From NCBI GenBank assembly GCA_030640255.1, contig DAOWJS010000031.1, positions 1 to 18,569 of the forward strand: 18,569 nt of DNA. The letters are read 5' to 3'. Below, one piece after another: positions 1-7,186 of this stretch (the stretch's first letter is position 1; every line of letters begins with the position of its first letter). The notes beneath the pieces are model-generated. The model made no database searches. It was not told the origin of the DNA and saw only the letters and a list, made by a program, of their open reading frames with translations. This DNA is from Dehalococcoidales bacterium. GTDB taxonomy: Bacteria > Chloroflexota > Dehalococcoidia > Dehalococcoidales > GCA-2688105. The translations under genes were made by a program, and so were the position numbers.

Positions 1-318
1 GTTCGCCTGGGGAAGTGCTTCTAATCGGGCGGGGTCTATAGGTTGACCACAAACATCACATAAGCCATAGGTTCCTTCTTCAAACTTGCGCAAAGCATGC
101 TCCACCTTAGCCAACTGGTCTCGGCTACGCTTCTCCAAGGCTAGCCGCTTCTCTAACTCTTGGGTCTCGGTAGCCTCCTCCTCCCGTTTGCCAAAGGGAC
201 TACCCTCCCGCCTCTCACCGGCAGGACGGACACTAGCTCTCAACTGCTCCAATTCCTCAATTAAGCGCTTTCGCTCCGCCTCTAAACGCGAGTGAAATAG
301 ATTGAAGCCGGTAGTCAT
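1..318 (-). CDS. TraR/DksA family zinc-finger protein (partial)
   Basis: Not a complete gene: the C-terminal end runs off the left edge, leaving 106 codons with no stop. Read on the minus strand, the product starts MTTGFNLFHSRLEAERKRL, continues as a charged Glu/Arg/Lys-rich helical (coiled-coil-like) stretch to about residue 80, then gives YGLCDVCGQPI with Cys87 and Cys90. That is the first CxxC pair of a DksA/TraR C4 zinc finger; the second pair would lie outside the window. The family binds RNA polymerase in the secondary channel or acts as a general stress regulator; short forms like this are common outside Proteobacteria and their role is uncertain. A purine-rich GGGAGAAG sequence precedes the ATG, and a TATAAT lies about 80 bases upstream. 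The assignment is good at family level only. Confidence 0.85.
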   Translation of the reverse strand, partial: MTTGFNLFHSRLEAERKRLIEELEQLRASVRPAGERREGSPFGKREEEATETQELEKRLALEKRSRDQLAKVEHALRKFEEGTYGLCDVCGQPIDPARLEALPQAN

Positions 319-397
319 TTCTTCTTCTCCCGCCCGCCTGTCAAGTTTGAGATAGGCTGTTTCTGATTTTCCTCATCTATAGCTGACAAGCGAGCTT

Positions 398-403
398 ATT
401 ATA
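398..403 (-). promoter_or_regulatory. Putative -10 box for the DksA-like gene
   Basis: On the minus strand this is a perfect TATAAT, giving a predicted transcript start near 391 and a leader of about 73 bases before the ATG at 318. No good -35 is visible at 17-18 bases. Two copies of CTATAG (377-382 and 409-414) flank the box. The call is modest. Confidence 0.35.
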
Positions 404-437
404 CTTGACTATAGAGATACTTGGTAGGCAGAGTGGA

Positions 438-1223
438 TTAGTCGAGCATAACCCGCAACTGGCGAATAGTGCTGACTGCCTGCCCCCGCCAGTGATTGTT
501 GGCGAAGATAAAGGTCTTTTCAGCTACGCTATCCAGCTTCTGAATCTTAGGCAGCCACTCGCTGAGTTCTGAGGGGCTGTAGCTATAATCATACCTCTCG
601 TACGCCTGCTCATGCTGCCACCACTTGGCACCATTACGCCCGTGAAAGCGAATATAGCCTATCTTACTTGTTGCCTCAGCTAGCGGTGGTAGAAGATTGG
701 GTAGCTGGGGTTCATCAACACAGCAGAAGCCTAAATCCAGATGACGAAGCCAGTCAAATACCTCACTCTTCATCCACTGGGCATTACGGAATTCAACCAC
801 TACCGGTAGTCCGCCCAACCTTTCCCTAAACAGTTCGAGGTAGTCCCAGTTATGGCGATTAAACCGGAAACTATACGGAAACTGAGCCAAGGTACAACCC
901 AGCTTCCCGGCAGTGATGATAGGTTCTAACACCTGGCAAAAAGCCTTAAAAATATGGGCATTATCTTCTCGCTGGTGAGTCATTTCTTGATTGGCTTTAA
1001 ACGAAAATAGGAAGCCTTCACCGGTTTTCTCGGCCATTGCTTTTAAGGTAGAGGGTTTAGGTAAAGCATAAAAAGACGAGTTCACCTCACAGGTATTAAA
1101 TTCACGAGCATAATAGATAAGCCACTCCCTCTTGGGCATACCTACCGGGTAGAAGTTCCCTACCCAATCATCATAGCTAAACCCTGAAGTGCCAAGGTAT
1201 ATCATATCTTCAGTGTATCCCAT
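438..1223 (-). CDS. DUF72 domain protein (YecE-like)
   Basis: A 261-residue product with the hallmarks of DUF72: the opening IYLGTSGFSYDDW, then FYPVGMPKREWLIYYAREF, NSSFYALP, FSFKANQEMTHQ, FPYSFR, VVEFRNAQW, CCVDEP, IRFHGRNG and the C-terminal FANNHWRGQA. The fold is a TIM barrel with a pocket of conserved aromatic and acidic residues; the biochemical function is unknown. Length matches the family (about 240-290). Two starts are possible: the ATG at 1223, or the seventh codon, which begins MIYLG and fits the usual family start. Neither has a strong Shine-Dalgarno sequence. The gene is transcribed divergently from the MBL-fold gene. The family call is confident, the cellular role open. Confidence 0.9.
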   Translation of the reverse strand: MGYTEDMIYLGTSGFSYDDWVGNFYPVGMPKREWLIYYAREFNTCEVNSSFYALPKPSTLKAMAEKTGEGFLFSFKANQEMTHQREDNAHIFKAFCQVLEPIITAGKLGCTLAQFPYSFRFNRHNWDYLELFRERLGGLPVVVEFRNAQWMKSEVFDWLRHLDLGFCCVDEPQLPNLLPPLAEATSKIGYIRFHGRNGAKWWQHEQAYERYDYSYSPSELSEWLPKIQKLDSVAEKTFIFANNHWRGQAVSTIRQLRVMLD

Positions 1224-1307
1224 TTACTTCATTTGGTCAACGCCTTACGGGTCAGATTAATAAATATGTGATAAAATAGTAGAATTGCTGGTAAAAGTAA
1301 GACGAGG

Positions 1308-1336
1308 TTGCCACTTCGGAACATATAACCTATAAT
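1308..1336 (+). promoter_or_regulatory. Promoter for the MBL-fold gene and pyrD
   Basis: TTGCCA at 1308-1313, a 17-base spacer, then TATAAT at 1331-1336: five of six and six of six matches to the sigma-70 consensus. The predicted start is near 1343, giving a leader of about 25 bases before the GTG at 1368. An AAGGAGA ribosome-binding site at 1357-1362 follows. Confidence 0.75.
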
Positions 1337-1367
1337 CCTAATCAATATTATCCACAAGGAGAGTAAA

Positions 1368-2222
1368 GTGAAGCTTCGCATCACCACCCTGAGTGAAAAC
1401 ACCGCCGGTATAAATGAAAACACCGCCGGCCTGGTTAACTTTCTGGCGGAATGGGGGCTGAGCATTCTGGTAGAAACCGATGAGGTGAACATCCTGCTTG
1501 ATACCGGACAAAGCATCTCCGCCGGCTACAACGCTGATATTCTGGGCATTGACCTGAGCCGAATCGATAGGATTGTATTGAGCCACGGTCACTTCGACCA
1601 TACCGGTGGTCTGCGCCATGTGCTACGCAAGATGAGGAAAAGGGTAGAGATAATAGCTCACCCCGATATATGGGCGGCCAAGTATAGCCGCCGTCAAGAT
1701 AGGGACATATATATCGGGATACCCTTCCTGCGCCAGGAACTGGAGGGTCTTGGTGCCAGCTTTAACCTGACGACAAAACCGGTAAAGATAACCGATAACA
1801 TTATGACTACAGGCGAGATTCCTATGGTAACCGATTATGAGGAGATAGACCCTGACCTGATGGTAAAAGAAGATACTGGCTGGCAGCCGGATAAACTCCT
1901 GGATGACCGGGCGCTCATTATCAATACCGAGTCGGGATTAATCGTCATTCTCGGCTGTGCCCACCGCGGCATCATCAATACCCTATATTATGCCCAGCAA
2001 CTTACCGGCATAAAGCGGGTGCACGCTGTATTGGGTGGTTGCCATCTATTTGGTGCTTCCCAAGAACGAGTACGGTTGACAATTGCCGCCCTAAAAGAGC
2101 TGGGCGTGCAAAAGATAGGCGTGTCGCACTGCACTGGTCTGCCGGCAGCGGCAATAATGGCTCAAGAGTTTGGCGACAAGTTCTTCTTCAATAATGCTGG
2201 CACCAGCATCAACCTACCATAA
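1368..2222 (+). CDS. MBL-fold metallo-hydrolase, dihydropterin-phosphate synthase-like family
   Basis: A 284-residue metallo-beta-lactamase-fold protein. The zinc motif HxHxDH is seen as LSHGHFDHTGGL with His73, His75, Asp77 and His78; later metal-ligand regions are VILGCAHRGIINTL and AVLGGCHLFG. The pattern fits the group often annotated '7,8-dihydropterin-6-methyl-4-(beta-D-ribofuranosyl)-aminobenzene-5'-phosphate synthase-related', known from archaeal methanopterin synthesis but widespread in anaerobes, where the substrate is unproven. No signal peptide, so cytoplasmic. It starts at GTG with a good AGGAGA six bases upstream. Near the N-terminus the segment ENTAG occurs twice (residues 10-14 and 17-21) through a 21-base in-frame duplication. 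The stop is 10 bases before the pyrD start, so the two are probably co-transcribed. The family is confident, the reaction not. Confidence 0.88.
   Translation: MKLRITTLSENTAGINENTAGLVNFLAEWGLSILVETDEVNILLDTGQSISAGYNADILGIDLSRIDRIVLSHGHFDHTGGLRHVLRKMRKRVEIIAHPDIWAAKYSRRQDRDIYIGIPFLRQELEGLGASFNLTTKPVKITDNIMTTGEIPMVTDYEEIDPDLMVKEDTGWQPDKLLDDRALIINTESGLIVILGCAHRGIINTLYYAQQLTGIKRVHAVLGGCHLFGASQERVRLTIAALKELGVQKIGVSHCTGLPAAAIMAQEFGDKFFFNNAGTSINLP
1394..1429 (+). repeat. 21-base-period in-frame duplication
   Basis: TGAAAACACCGCCGG occurs at 1394-1408 and again at 1415-1429, a period of exactly 21 bases (seven codons). It duplicates the ENTAG motif at the N-terminus of the MBL-fold protein without breaking the frame. 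Confidence 0.9.
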
Positions 2223-2232
2223 GGAGCTACCT

Positions 2233-3159
2233 ATGAACCTATCGGTTCAATTAGCCCCCAAACACCGGCAAGGCTTACTGCTAGCCAATCCGGTAATGAC
2301 CGCTTCGGGCACCTTCGGCTATGGCACCGAGTATAGCCACCTGTTCGATATCCAGAAGCTAGGAGCTATTGTCGGCAAAGGAACCACCCTTGAACCCGGA
2401 GAGGGTAACCCACAGCCGCGGTTAGCCGAAACGGCTGCCGGTTTACTCAATTCAATCGGACTACAGAATATTGGGGTTAAGGCTTTAATCCAAGAAAAAG
2501 CGCCCATCTGGGCAAGCTGGCGGGTGCCAGTCATGGTTAATATTGCCGGTGAAACTATTGACGACTACGCCCAACTGGCTGGCGAGCTGGAGGGGGTAGC
2601 TGGAATCAGCGCTATTGAAGTAAATATTGGCTGCCCTAATATCAAAGCTGGGGGGGCTGAATTTGGGGCAAACCCCGAGTCAGCGGCTAAAGTAACCGCC
2701 GCCGTCAAAGACGCCACTTCCTTGCCGATACTGGTCAAGTTAACCCCGAACACCAGTGATATCGCTAAGATAGCCCTGGCAGTGGCTGAAGCTGGAGCCG
2801 ATGCTATCTCCCTAATCAATAGTATGAAGGGCATGGTCATTGACATCGCCAGGCGCCGACCCCTATTAGGTGGCATAACTGGAGGGTTATCTGGACCAGC
2901 CATAAAACCAGTGGCACTATATATGGTATATGAAGTAGCCGGTGCCGTAGAGCTGCCGGTCATTGGCTGTGGCGGCATCACTACCGCCAGCGATGCTATA
3001 GAGTTCATTATGGCTGGAGCCAGCGCTATCCAGGTAGGCGCCGCTAGCTTTACCAACCCTCGGGCTCCGCTTGATGTTCTTGAGGGAATAGAGCAATTCA
3101 TGGAAAAAGAGGGGATAACGGATATAACCGAGCTGATTGGTGTAGCCCGGCACGAATAG
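2233..3159 (+). CDS. pyrD: Dihydroorotate dehydrogenase, class 1 (1B-type), catalytic subunit
   Basis: This enzyme oxidises dihydroorotate to orotate in de novo pyrimidine synthesis, using FMN in a TIM barrel. The 308-residue product shows the class 1 pattern: LANPVMTASGTFGYG near the N-terminus, KGTT, the active-site segment VNIGCPNIKAGG carrying the catalytic Cys, LVKLTPN, the ISLINSMKGM loop, and the FMN-phosphate segments VIGCGGI and AGASAIQVGA. Class 1B enzymes pair with an iron-sulfur/FAD subunit (PyrK), which is not in this window, so 1B rather than 1A is inferred from sequence style. I chose the ATG at 2233: AAGGAG sits seven bases upstream and the family usually starts near NLSVQLAP; the longer frame from 2170 would overlap the previous gene by 53 bases. 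It is followed by about 170 bases without a clear terminator. Confidence 0.93.
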   Translation: MNLSVQLAPKHRQGLLLANPVMTASGTFGYGTEYSHLFDIQKLGAIVGKGTTLEPGEGNPQPRLAETAAGLLNSIGLQNIGVKALIQEKAPIWASWRVPVMVNIAGETIDDYAQLAGELEGVAGISAIEVNIGCPNIKAGGAEFGANPESAAKVTAAVKDATSLPILVKLTPNTSDIAKIALAVAEAGADAISLINSMKGMVIDIARRRPLLGGITGGLSGPAIKPVALYMVYEVAGAVELPVIGCGGITTASDAIEFIMAGASAIQVGAASFTNPRAPLDVLEGIEQFMEKEGITDITELIGVARHE

Positions 3160-3333
3160 GAAATAACATACAAGCGGGATGTTTAATATACCAATGCAAC
3201 TTGATAGTTCGGCCACTCAAAGTAGCCCATACTGAATTGTGCTAATATTGCTAGCAACGCCCCCTTTCCCTCATGTACTAATCTATTATCGCCCCCTAGA
3301 ACCGTATTGCGTCAAAATAAAGTGTTACCGAAC

Positions 3334-3362
3334 TTGACACAACTTAGAGGATGTGGTAGTAT
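3334..3362 (+). promoter_or_regulatory. Strong sigma-70-type promoter ahead of the transport operon
   Basis: A perfect TTGACA at 3334-3339, a 17-base spacer, and TAGTAT at 3357-3362 (four of six consensus positions). The predicted start is near 3369. It would transcribe the small ORF at 3461 and could read into the methyltransferase operon starting at 3732, since no terminator is seen between them. Confidence 0.65.
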
Positions 3363-3374
3363 TCAATTCTTTGG

Positions 3375-3392
3375 TTGCAACTGATTGCAACT
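3375..3392 (+). repeat. Direct repeat TTGCAACT, possible operator
   Basis: TTGCAACT at 3375-3382 and 3385-3392, one helical turn apart and just downstream of the predicted transcript start near 3369. A related 12-base element, CAACTGATTGCA (3378-3389), recurs with one mismatch as CAACTAATTGCA at 3662-3673, so the small ORF is bracketed by near-identical direct repeats 284 bases apart. This could be an operator, short recombination-site repeats, or chance in AT-rich DNA. Confidence 0.4.
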
Positions 3393-3414
3393 ACAATCCA
3401 TTGTAAATCATTTA

Positions 3415-3433
3415 ACCCTGTACTTTACAGGGT
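3415..3433. repeat. Perfect 8-base inverted repeat with 3-base loop
   Basis: ACCCTGTA, CTT, TACAGGGT. In RNA it would make a short stable hairpin in the leader, but no T-run follows, so it is a poor terminator. It may be an operator or a leader structure. Confidence 0.55.
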
Positions 3434-3460
3434 CTAGTTATGAAGTATTAATGCAAGGTT

Positions 3461-3658
3461 TTGCAATTACATGCACTTGCATATTTTTCTGGTTTTAAAG
3501 AGGCTCATTTAGAGGGGGTAAAGGAATTTGCCGAGATGCTCCTGGACTTTTATAACCGCAAAAAGGAGGAAAGAGATGAAGTAAAGGCTGCTTCTGACGA
3601 GCTATTCCAGCAAGCTCTGGGTAATGAGGAATACTTCAGAAATTTTTTTAATAAGTAA
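3461..3658 (+). CDS. Possible small protein of unknown family
   Basis: A 65-codon frame, TTG start, ending FFNK. I do not recognise it. The product is rich in Glu, Lys and Phe and looks helical (for example HLEGVKEFAEMLLDFYNRKK), without a signal peptide or membrane segment. The only ribosome-binding candidate is GCAAGG two to three bases before the TTG, which is poor, and an in-frame stop lies at 3449-3451, so the frame cannot be longer with a better start. It lies downstream of a strong promoter in AT-rich DNA. It could be a real small protein, the remaining C-terminal end of a decayed gene, or a spurious frame. Confidence 0.35.
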   Translation: MQLHALAYFSGFKEAHLEGVKEFAEMLLDFYNRKKEERDEVKAASDELFQQALGNEEYFRNFFNK

Positions 3659-3731
3659 TTACAACTAATTGCAGAACGCCTCAAGTGATAGGGTTTGAGT
3701 TCGGAGGGAAAAGAGGAGCACAAGTCAATAA

Positions 3732-4736
3732 ATGCACATACTGAATGCGTTGCCTGAAATCAGTTCGGAACCGCTGACGGAGATAACAAAAGGTTATCAA
3801 CTATCGCAAATGCTCTTTACCGCTATTGATTACAACACCTTCGATTTGCTAAAGGACCCAAAGACTGCACAGCAGATCTCCGAGGAGATCAAAACAAATC
3901 CCCTTTTAACCGAGAAGTTCTTGGACGTCTTGGTAGCTCTAGCGCTTCTTTCAAAAACGGATGATAAATACGCTAATACAAAGCTGGCAGCTACTTTTCT
4001 TGTGGCGGATAGCCCGTTCTATCAAGGTAATTTGGTCAGGATGATGGCAAGGGGCTATCCGAACTGGACAAACCTGGGACAGGCATTGAAGGACGGCGGC
4101 ATCCAAAAAGCAACTCAAGAAAAGCACGACTACATAGACCGGGTGTTCACGCTGGGACATGCAGAAGGCGCACTATCCGGCGGCCTTCAAAGAGCAGTCA
4201 ACGCAGTAGCCGCCCTCCCCGAGTTTAAGAAAGCCAAGAAACTGCTCGATCTTGGTGGGGGTCACGGACTGTATGCGATTGCCTTTGCTCAATTGAATCC
4301 CGAGCTTGACGTTGCCGTGTTTGACTTGCCTCATGTCCTAGAGATTACCCGGGATTATCTTGAACAGTATGGAATGCTGGAGCGAGTCAGGGTCATACCG
4401 GGGGATTTCACTGTAGACGAATTGGGCAGCGAATACGACATCATATTTGCTTCGGATGTCACCATGACTGACATTCTACCGAAGATACATAGTGCGCTGG
4501 AAGATGACGGAATTCTGATACATCAGCGTTGGGCACTCAATGAGGACGGGATGGGCCCGCTGACCTCCGTCTTGTTCGAGCTTATGCTATCCCTCAACCG
4601 ATCCGACCATCACGTCTACCGCCTGACAGAATACGTCGAATCCCTTGAGCAGGCTCATTTTTCCGTAGCGCAGGTTATCGACGTCTCCACCCCTTCGGCT
4701 CCCACAAAGATCCTGATTGCAAGGAAGGAGGTATAG
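3732..4736 (+). CDS. SAM-dependent methyltransferase, O-methyltransferase (AOMT/hydroxyneurosporene) type
   Basis: A 334-residue methyltransferase. Residues about 10-100 form a helical dimerisation/winged-helix domain as in plant-type and antibiotic O-methyltransferases. The Rossmann domain follows, with SAM motif LLDLGGGHG (Gly-rich 173-179), acidic VFDLP (196-200) and VIPGDF (221-226). Relatives usually have a catalytic His in a segment like 'LHxWxD' after this; here the matching stretch is FASDVTMTDIL, with no His, so either the base is elsewhere or the target is not a hydroxyl. No signal peptide. The ATG at 3732 has GAGGAG 13 bases upstream, a longer gap than normal. It is the first recognisable gene of the operon, two bases before the DUF364 gene. 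Substrate unknown; it probably acts on the small molecule handled by the downstream genes. Confidence 0.85.
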   Translation: MHILNALPEISSEPLTEITKGYQLSQMLFTAIDYNTFDLLKDPKTAQQISEEIKTNPLLTEKFLDVLVALALLSKTDDKYANTKLAATFLVADSPFYQGNLVRMMARGYPNWTNLGQALKDGGIQKATQEKHDYIDRVFTLGHAEGALSGGLQRAVNAVAALPEFKKAKKLLDLGGGHGLYAIAFAQLNPELDVAVFDLPHVLEITRDYLEQYGMLERVRVIPGDFTVDELGSEYDIIFASDVTMTDILPKIHSALEDDGILIHQRWALNEDGMGPLTSVLFELMLSLNRSDHHVYRLTEYVESLEQAHFSVAQVIDVSTPSAPTKILIARKEV

Positions 4737-4738
4737 GG

Positions 4739-5599
4739 TTGGACATAGTAAAAGAGACAATAAAGGAGCTAAGGAACCTGGATATAAATGGAACATTGTC
4801 TAATGTCGTCATAACCAGGCTTGAACCCTGGACGTTAAGCTATGTTAGGTATGATGACGGTACGACTGGCTGCGGCGTAGCCAACAATGAATTACAGGTG
4901 CCGGACGACGTCTCATTTATCAGGGACCTGCTCAATCTAAATGCGTATGATGTCATCAGCGAATTGGAACGCAGGGAGAGCAATGTATTCATAAACTCAC
5001 TATTAGCGTCGATAGCTTCGGCCCTCTCTTATAGGTTGATGAACGATGAAGATGCCCTGAGAGGGAAGGGGTATGATGCTGAAACTCATGTTTTTCCAAA
5101 CCCTCCTTTTCTAGACCCATCAAAATTTGTGAAAGGTTCAGATGTAGTAGCAATGGTCGGGTTTCACATGCTGGTAACCCCCCTGTGTGCAGAGATTGCA
5201 AAAGAAGTGCATGTTACTGAACTTATGGATTTGAAAAAGCTGTCCGTTATGGATTCCAATGGTGAGAAATCCAACATAAAAATATTCCCTGCTGAAAAGA
5301 ACGAGGAGGTTCTAAGTGGAGCCGACGTTGTATACATAACCGGTGAGACTGTAGTAAACGGTACGATTGAGGACATCCTCAAGTTCTCAAGAAATGCCAG
5401 GCTGAGAATCCTATATGGGCCTACCTCGGCTTTCTATCCCAAGGGGCTCTTTGAGAGGGGAGTGGACATCTCACTGCCAATAATCTTTCCAAATACGCCC
5501 GACTTTCGGCGACGATTCGTGCAAAGCAGAGGCTGGTGGTATTTCATGAAAGATACAAAACAATTACTAATCAAAAGGAGGTTTCATGATGTTGAATAA
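4739..5599 (+). CDS. DUF364 protein with DUF4213-type N-terminus (putative heavy-metal chelation)
   Basis: A 286-residue cytoplasmic protein. The N-terminal part (to about residue 100, including WTLSYVRYDDGTTGCGVA) resembles the enolase-N-like DUF4213 domain; the C-terminal part matches DUF364: VAMVGFHMLVTPL, VTELMDL, GADVVYITGETVVNGTIEDIL and LYGPTSAFYPKGLFERGVD. Pfam describes this domain as possibly chelating heavy metals; this rests on structure and context, not a proven reaction. The start is an unusual TTG, supported by a full AAGGAGGT at 4725-4732 six bases upstream and just inside the preceding gene. Its 3' end overlaps the next gene by 14 bases, so translation is probably coupled. 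Its place beside metal/peptide-type importer genes fits a role in handling a metal or metal-binding ligand. Confidence 0.85.
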   Translation: MDIVKETIKELRNLDINGTLSNVVITRLEPWTLSYVRYDDGTTGCGVANNELQVPDDVSFIRDLLNLNAYDVISELERRESNVFINSLLASIASALSYRLMNDEDALRGKGYDAETHVFPNPPFLDPSKFVKGSDVVAMVGFHMLVTPLCAEIAKEVHVTELMDLKKLSVMDSNGEKSNIKIFPAEKNEEVLSGADVVYITGETVVNGTIEDILKFSRNARLRILYGPTSAFYPKGLFERGVDISLPIIFPNTPDFRRRFVQSRGWWYFMKDTKQLLIKRRFHDVE

Positions 5600-7160
5600 G
5601 AAAATTGCTCTGGTGGCGATCTTTATCCTAGTAGCGAGCTCTCTAATGGCTGGGTGTGGAGCCCCTAAAGAAGAGGTTCCCAAGGAGATAGTTATTGGGA
5701 TGGGAATAGACCTAAAAGTATTGGAGCCTGTTCATGGTTGTCCATGGGGAGCACCACTTCGCCTGATTTATGAGACTTTAGTAATGGAGGATGCTAACCT
5801 TGAAATTCAACCTTTACTAGCAGAGTCATGGGAAGTATCAGGGGATGGCAAAGTATGGACTTTTCAGCTAAGAAAAGGGATAAGATTTCATGACGGTTCT
5901 CCATTGAACGCTCCAGCGGTAAAGTTTTCCCTCGAATATAAAGTTCCAGCTTACCGTGCTCTATACGCAGTGCTGGAATCAATAGAGGCTCCAGATGAAC
6001 ATGCCATCAAATTTATACTAAAAAAGCCTTATGCTCCTCTCTTAAGGGATCTAAGTATGTCCCCAATAATGAGCCCAACTGCTGTAGATGAAAGTGGCGA
6101 ATTCAAATCACCAATTGGAACAGGTCCGTTTAAGTTCACAGAGTGGATCAAAAAGCAAAAGTTCGTGTTAGAGAGAAATGTAGATTATTGGCAAGGTTCT
6201 CCTACATTGGAAAAGGTAACTTTCAAAATAATTCCTGATGCGTCCACAAGAGCTATGGCATTAGAAGCGGGAGAAATAGACCTGACCGGCCATATGGCTG
6301 GCGGAGGTGTGTTACATGTTTCTGATATACAGAGGCTGAGAGAAAATCCAACTATAAAGATAGTGGAAGGATACACGCAGCCCTGCGTGAATTGGATTCA
6401 GTTCAATACTCAAAAAGAGCCATTCAGCAATTTGGAAATGAGAAAAGCTGTTTACCACGCTATAGATGCCAAAACCATAGTCAGCTCTATATTAGGTGAA
6501 ACAGCAACCCCCCTATTAAAGGGGCCTTTTTCAATGCCATCTGTCCAACATCTAGTGAACCCAAACCTAATGTGGTACGTATACAGCCCTGAGAAAGCAA
6601 AAGAACTTCTAGCAGGGTCGGGATGGGAGGATACTGATGGGGATGGTATTCGAGACAGAAACGGGGAGGAACTTAAGGTTACATATGTAGTTTCATCGAT
6701 TTTCGACCCAGAACTCCTACAAATTGCAGAGATAGTGCAAGCACAATTGAAAGAGATTGGAATCGATGTAGAGTTGCAAGCAGTCGAGTTTGGAGTTATG
6801 CAGAAGGTATTTGAGAAGGGAGAATATGACATGATGGTGCAATGGGGTGTTTGTGGACATGGTGATCCTTCTCTCTGGCTCAATTACTATTTCCACTCAA
6901 AAAGGGGGCCTTGGTGTGCATTCAAAAGCGAGACGCTAACCACGTTGGTAGACAATGTGTTTTCAACCGTAAATAGGGACGATCGCCTCAAGGTATTTCA
7001 CGAGATACAGGAAATAATGGAGGAGAACGTGCCGGGGGTTTTCCTGTACAGTGACGCAAATATTGTGGCTATGAATAAGCGGGTTAGAAACTATGAGATT
7101 GAGGGGGGCATACACGGGGCATATTTGAGCCTGTGGAAGGTGTATCTGGAGGGGCAATAA
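5586..7160 (+). CDS. ABC transporter substrate-binding lipoprotein 1 (SBP family 5)
   Basis: A 524-residue extracytoplasmic binding protein of the DppA/OppA/NikA family (SBP_bac_5). The N-terminus has Lys residues, a hydrophobic core and a lipobox ending MAGC with the lipidated Cys at residue 24, then a short linker. Family motifs: WTFQLRKGIRFHDGSPLNA, the PIGTGPFKF turn, LERNVDYWQG, ALEAGEIDL, and DTDGDGIRDRNGEE, a calcium-loop-like segment common in these proteins. A second ATG three bases on (5589) is spaced better from AAGGAGG at 5575-5581 and may be the real start. It lies upstream of, and apart from, the permease block, with two enzyme genes between. It is a paralogue of the second binding protein, clearly diverged, so it may bind a different form of the substrate. 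Peptide, nickel or metal chelate cannot be told apart. Confidence 0.92.
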   Translation: MMLNKKIALVAIFILVASSLMAGCGAPKEEVPKEIVIGMGIDLKVLEPVHGCPWGAPLRLIYETLVMEDANLEIQPLLAESWEVSGDGKVWTFQLRKGIRFHDGSPLNAPAVKFSLEYKVPAYRALYAVLESIEAPDEHAIKFILKKPYAPLLRDLSMSPIMSPTAVDESGEFKSPIGTGPFKFTEWIKKQKFVLERNVDYWQGSPTLEKVTFKIIPDASTRAMALEAGEIDLTGHMAGGGVLHVSDIQRLRENPTIKIVEGYTQPCVNWIQFNTQKEPFSNLEMRKAVYHAIDAKTIVSSILGETATPLLKGPFSMPSVQHLVNPNLMWYVYSPEKAKELLAGSGWEDTDGDGIRDRNGEELKVTYVVSSIFDPELLQIAEIVQAQLKEIGIDVELQAVEFGVMQKVFEKGEYDMMVQWGVCGHGDPSLWLNYYFHSKRGPWCAFKSETLTTLVDNVFSTVNRDDRLKVFHEIQEIMEENVPGVFLYSDANIVAMNKRVRNYEIEGGIHGAYLSLWKVYLEGQ

Positions 7161-7186
7161 TCTGAGGTAAAGCAAGAGGTGAAAAA

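Larger units (their letters stand above)
3160..3460. other. Intergenic region with promoter and repeats
   Basis: I see no convincing gene in these 301 bases. The first part holds two copies of CGCCCCCT (3258-3265 and 3290-3297). The second part carries a near-consensus promoter (3334-3362), two TTGCAACT copies spaced ten bases apart and a perfect 8-base inverted repeat (each listed separately). No hairpin followed by a T-run was found for the pyrD transcript. Confidence 0.6.

Noticed and set aside
86..295. Plus-strand frame of 69 codons starting MRKACSTLANWSRL
   Set aside because: It is antisense to the DksA-like gene, whose zinc-finger and coiled-coil sequence is clearly the real reading.
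2565..3173. Minus-strand 202-codon frame opposite pyrD
   Set aside because: Low-complexity Ser/Ala/Pro-rich product with no family resemblance; it mirrors the codon bias of pyrD.
6452..6883. Minus-strand frame opposite binding protein 1
   Set aside because: Ser/Cys/Pro-rich shadow of a strong SBP coding frame.
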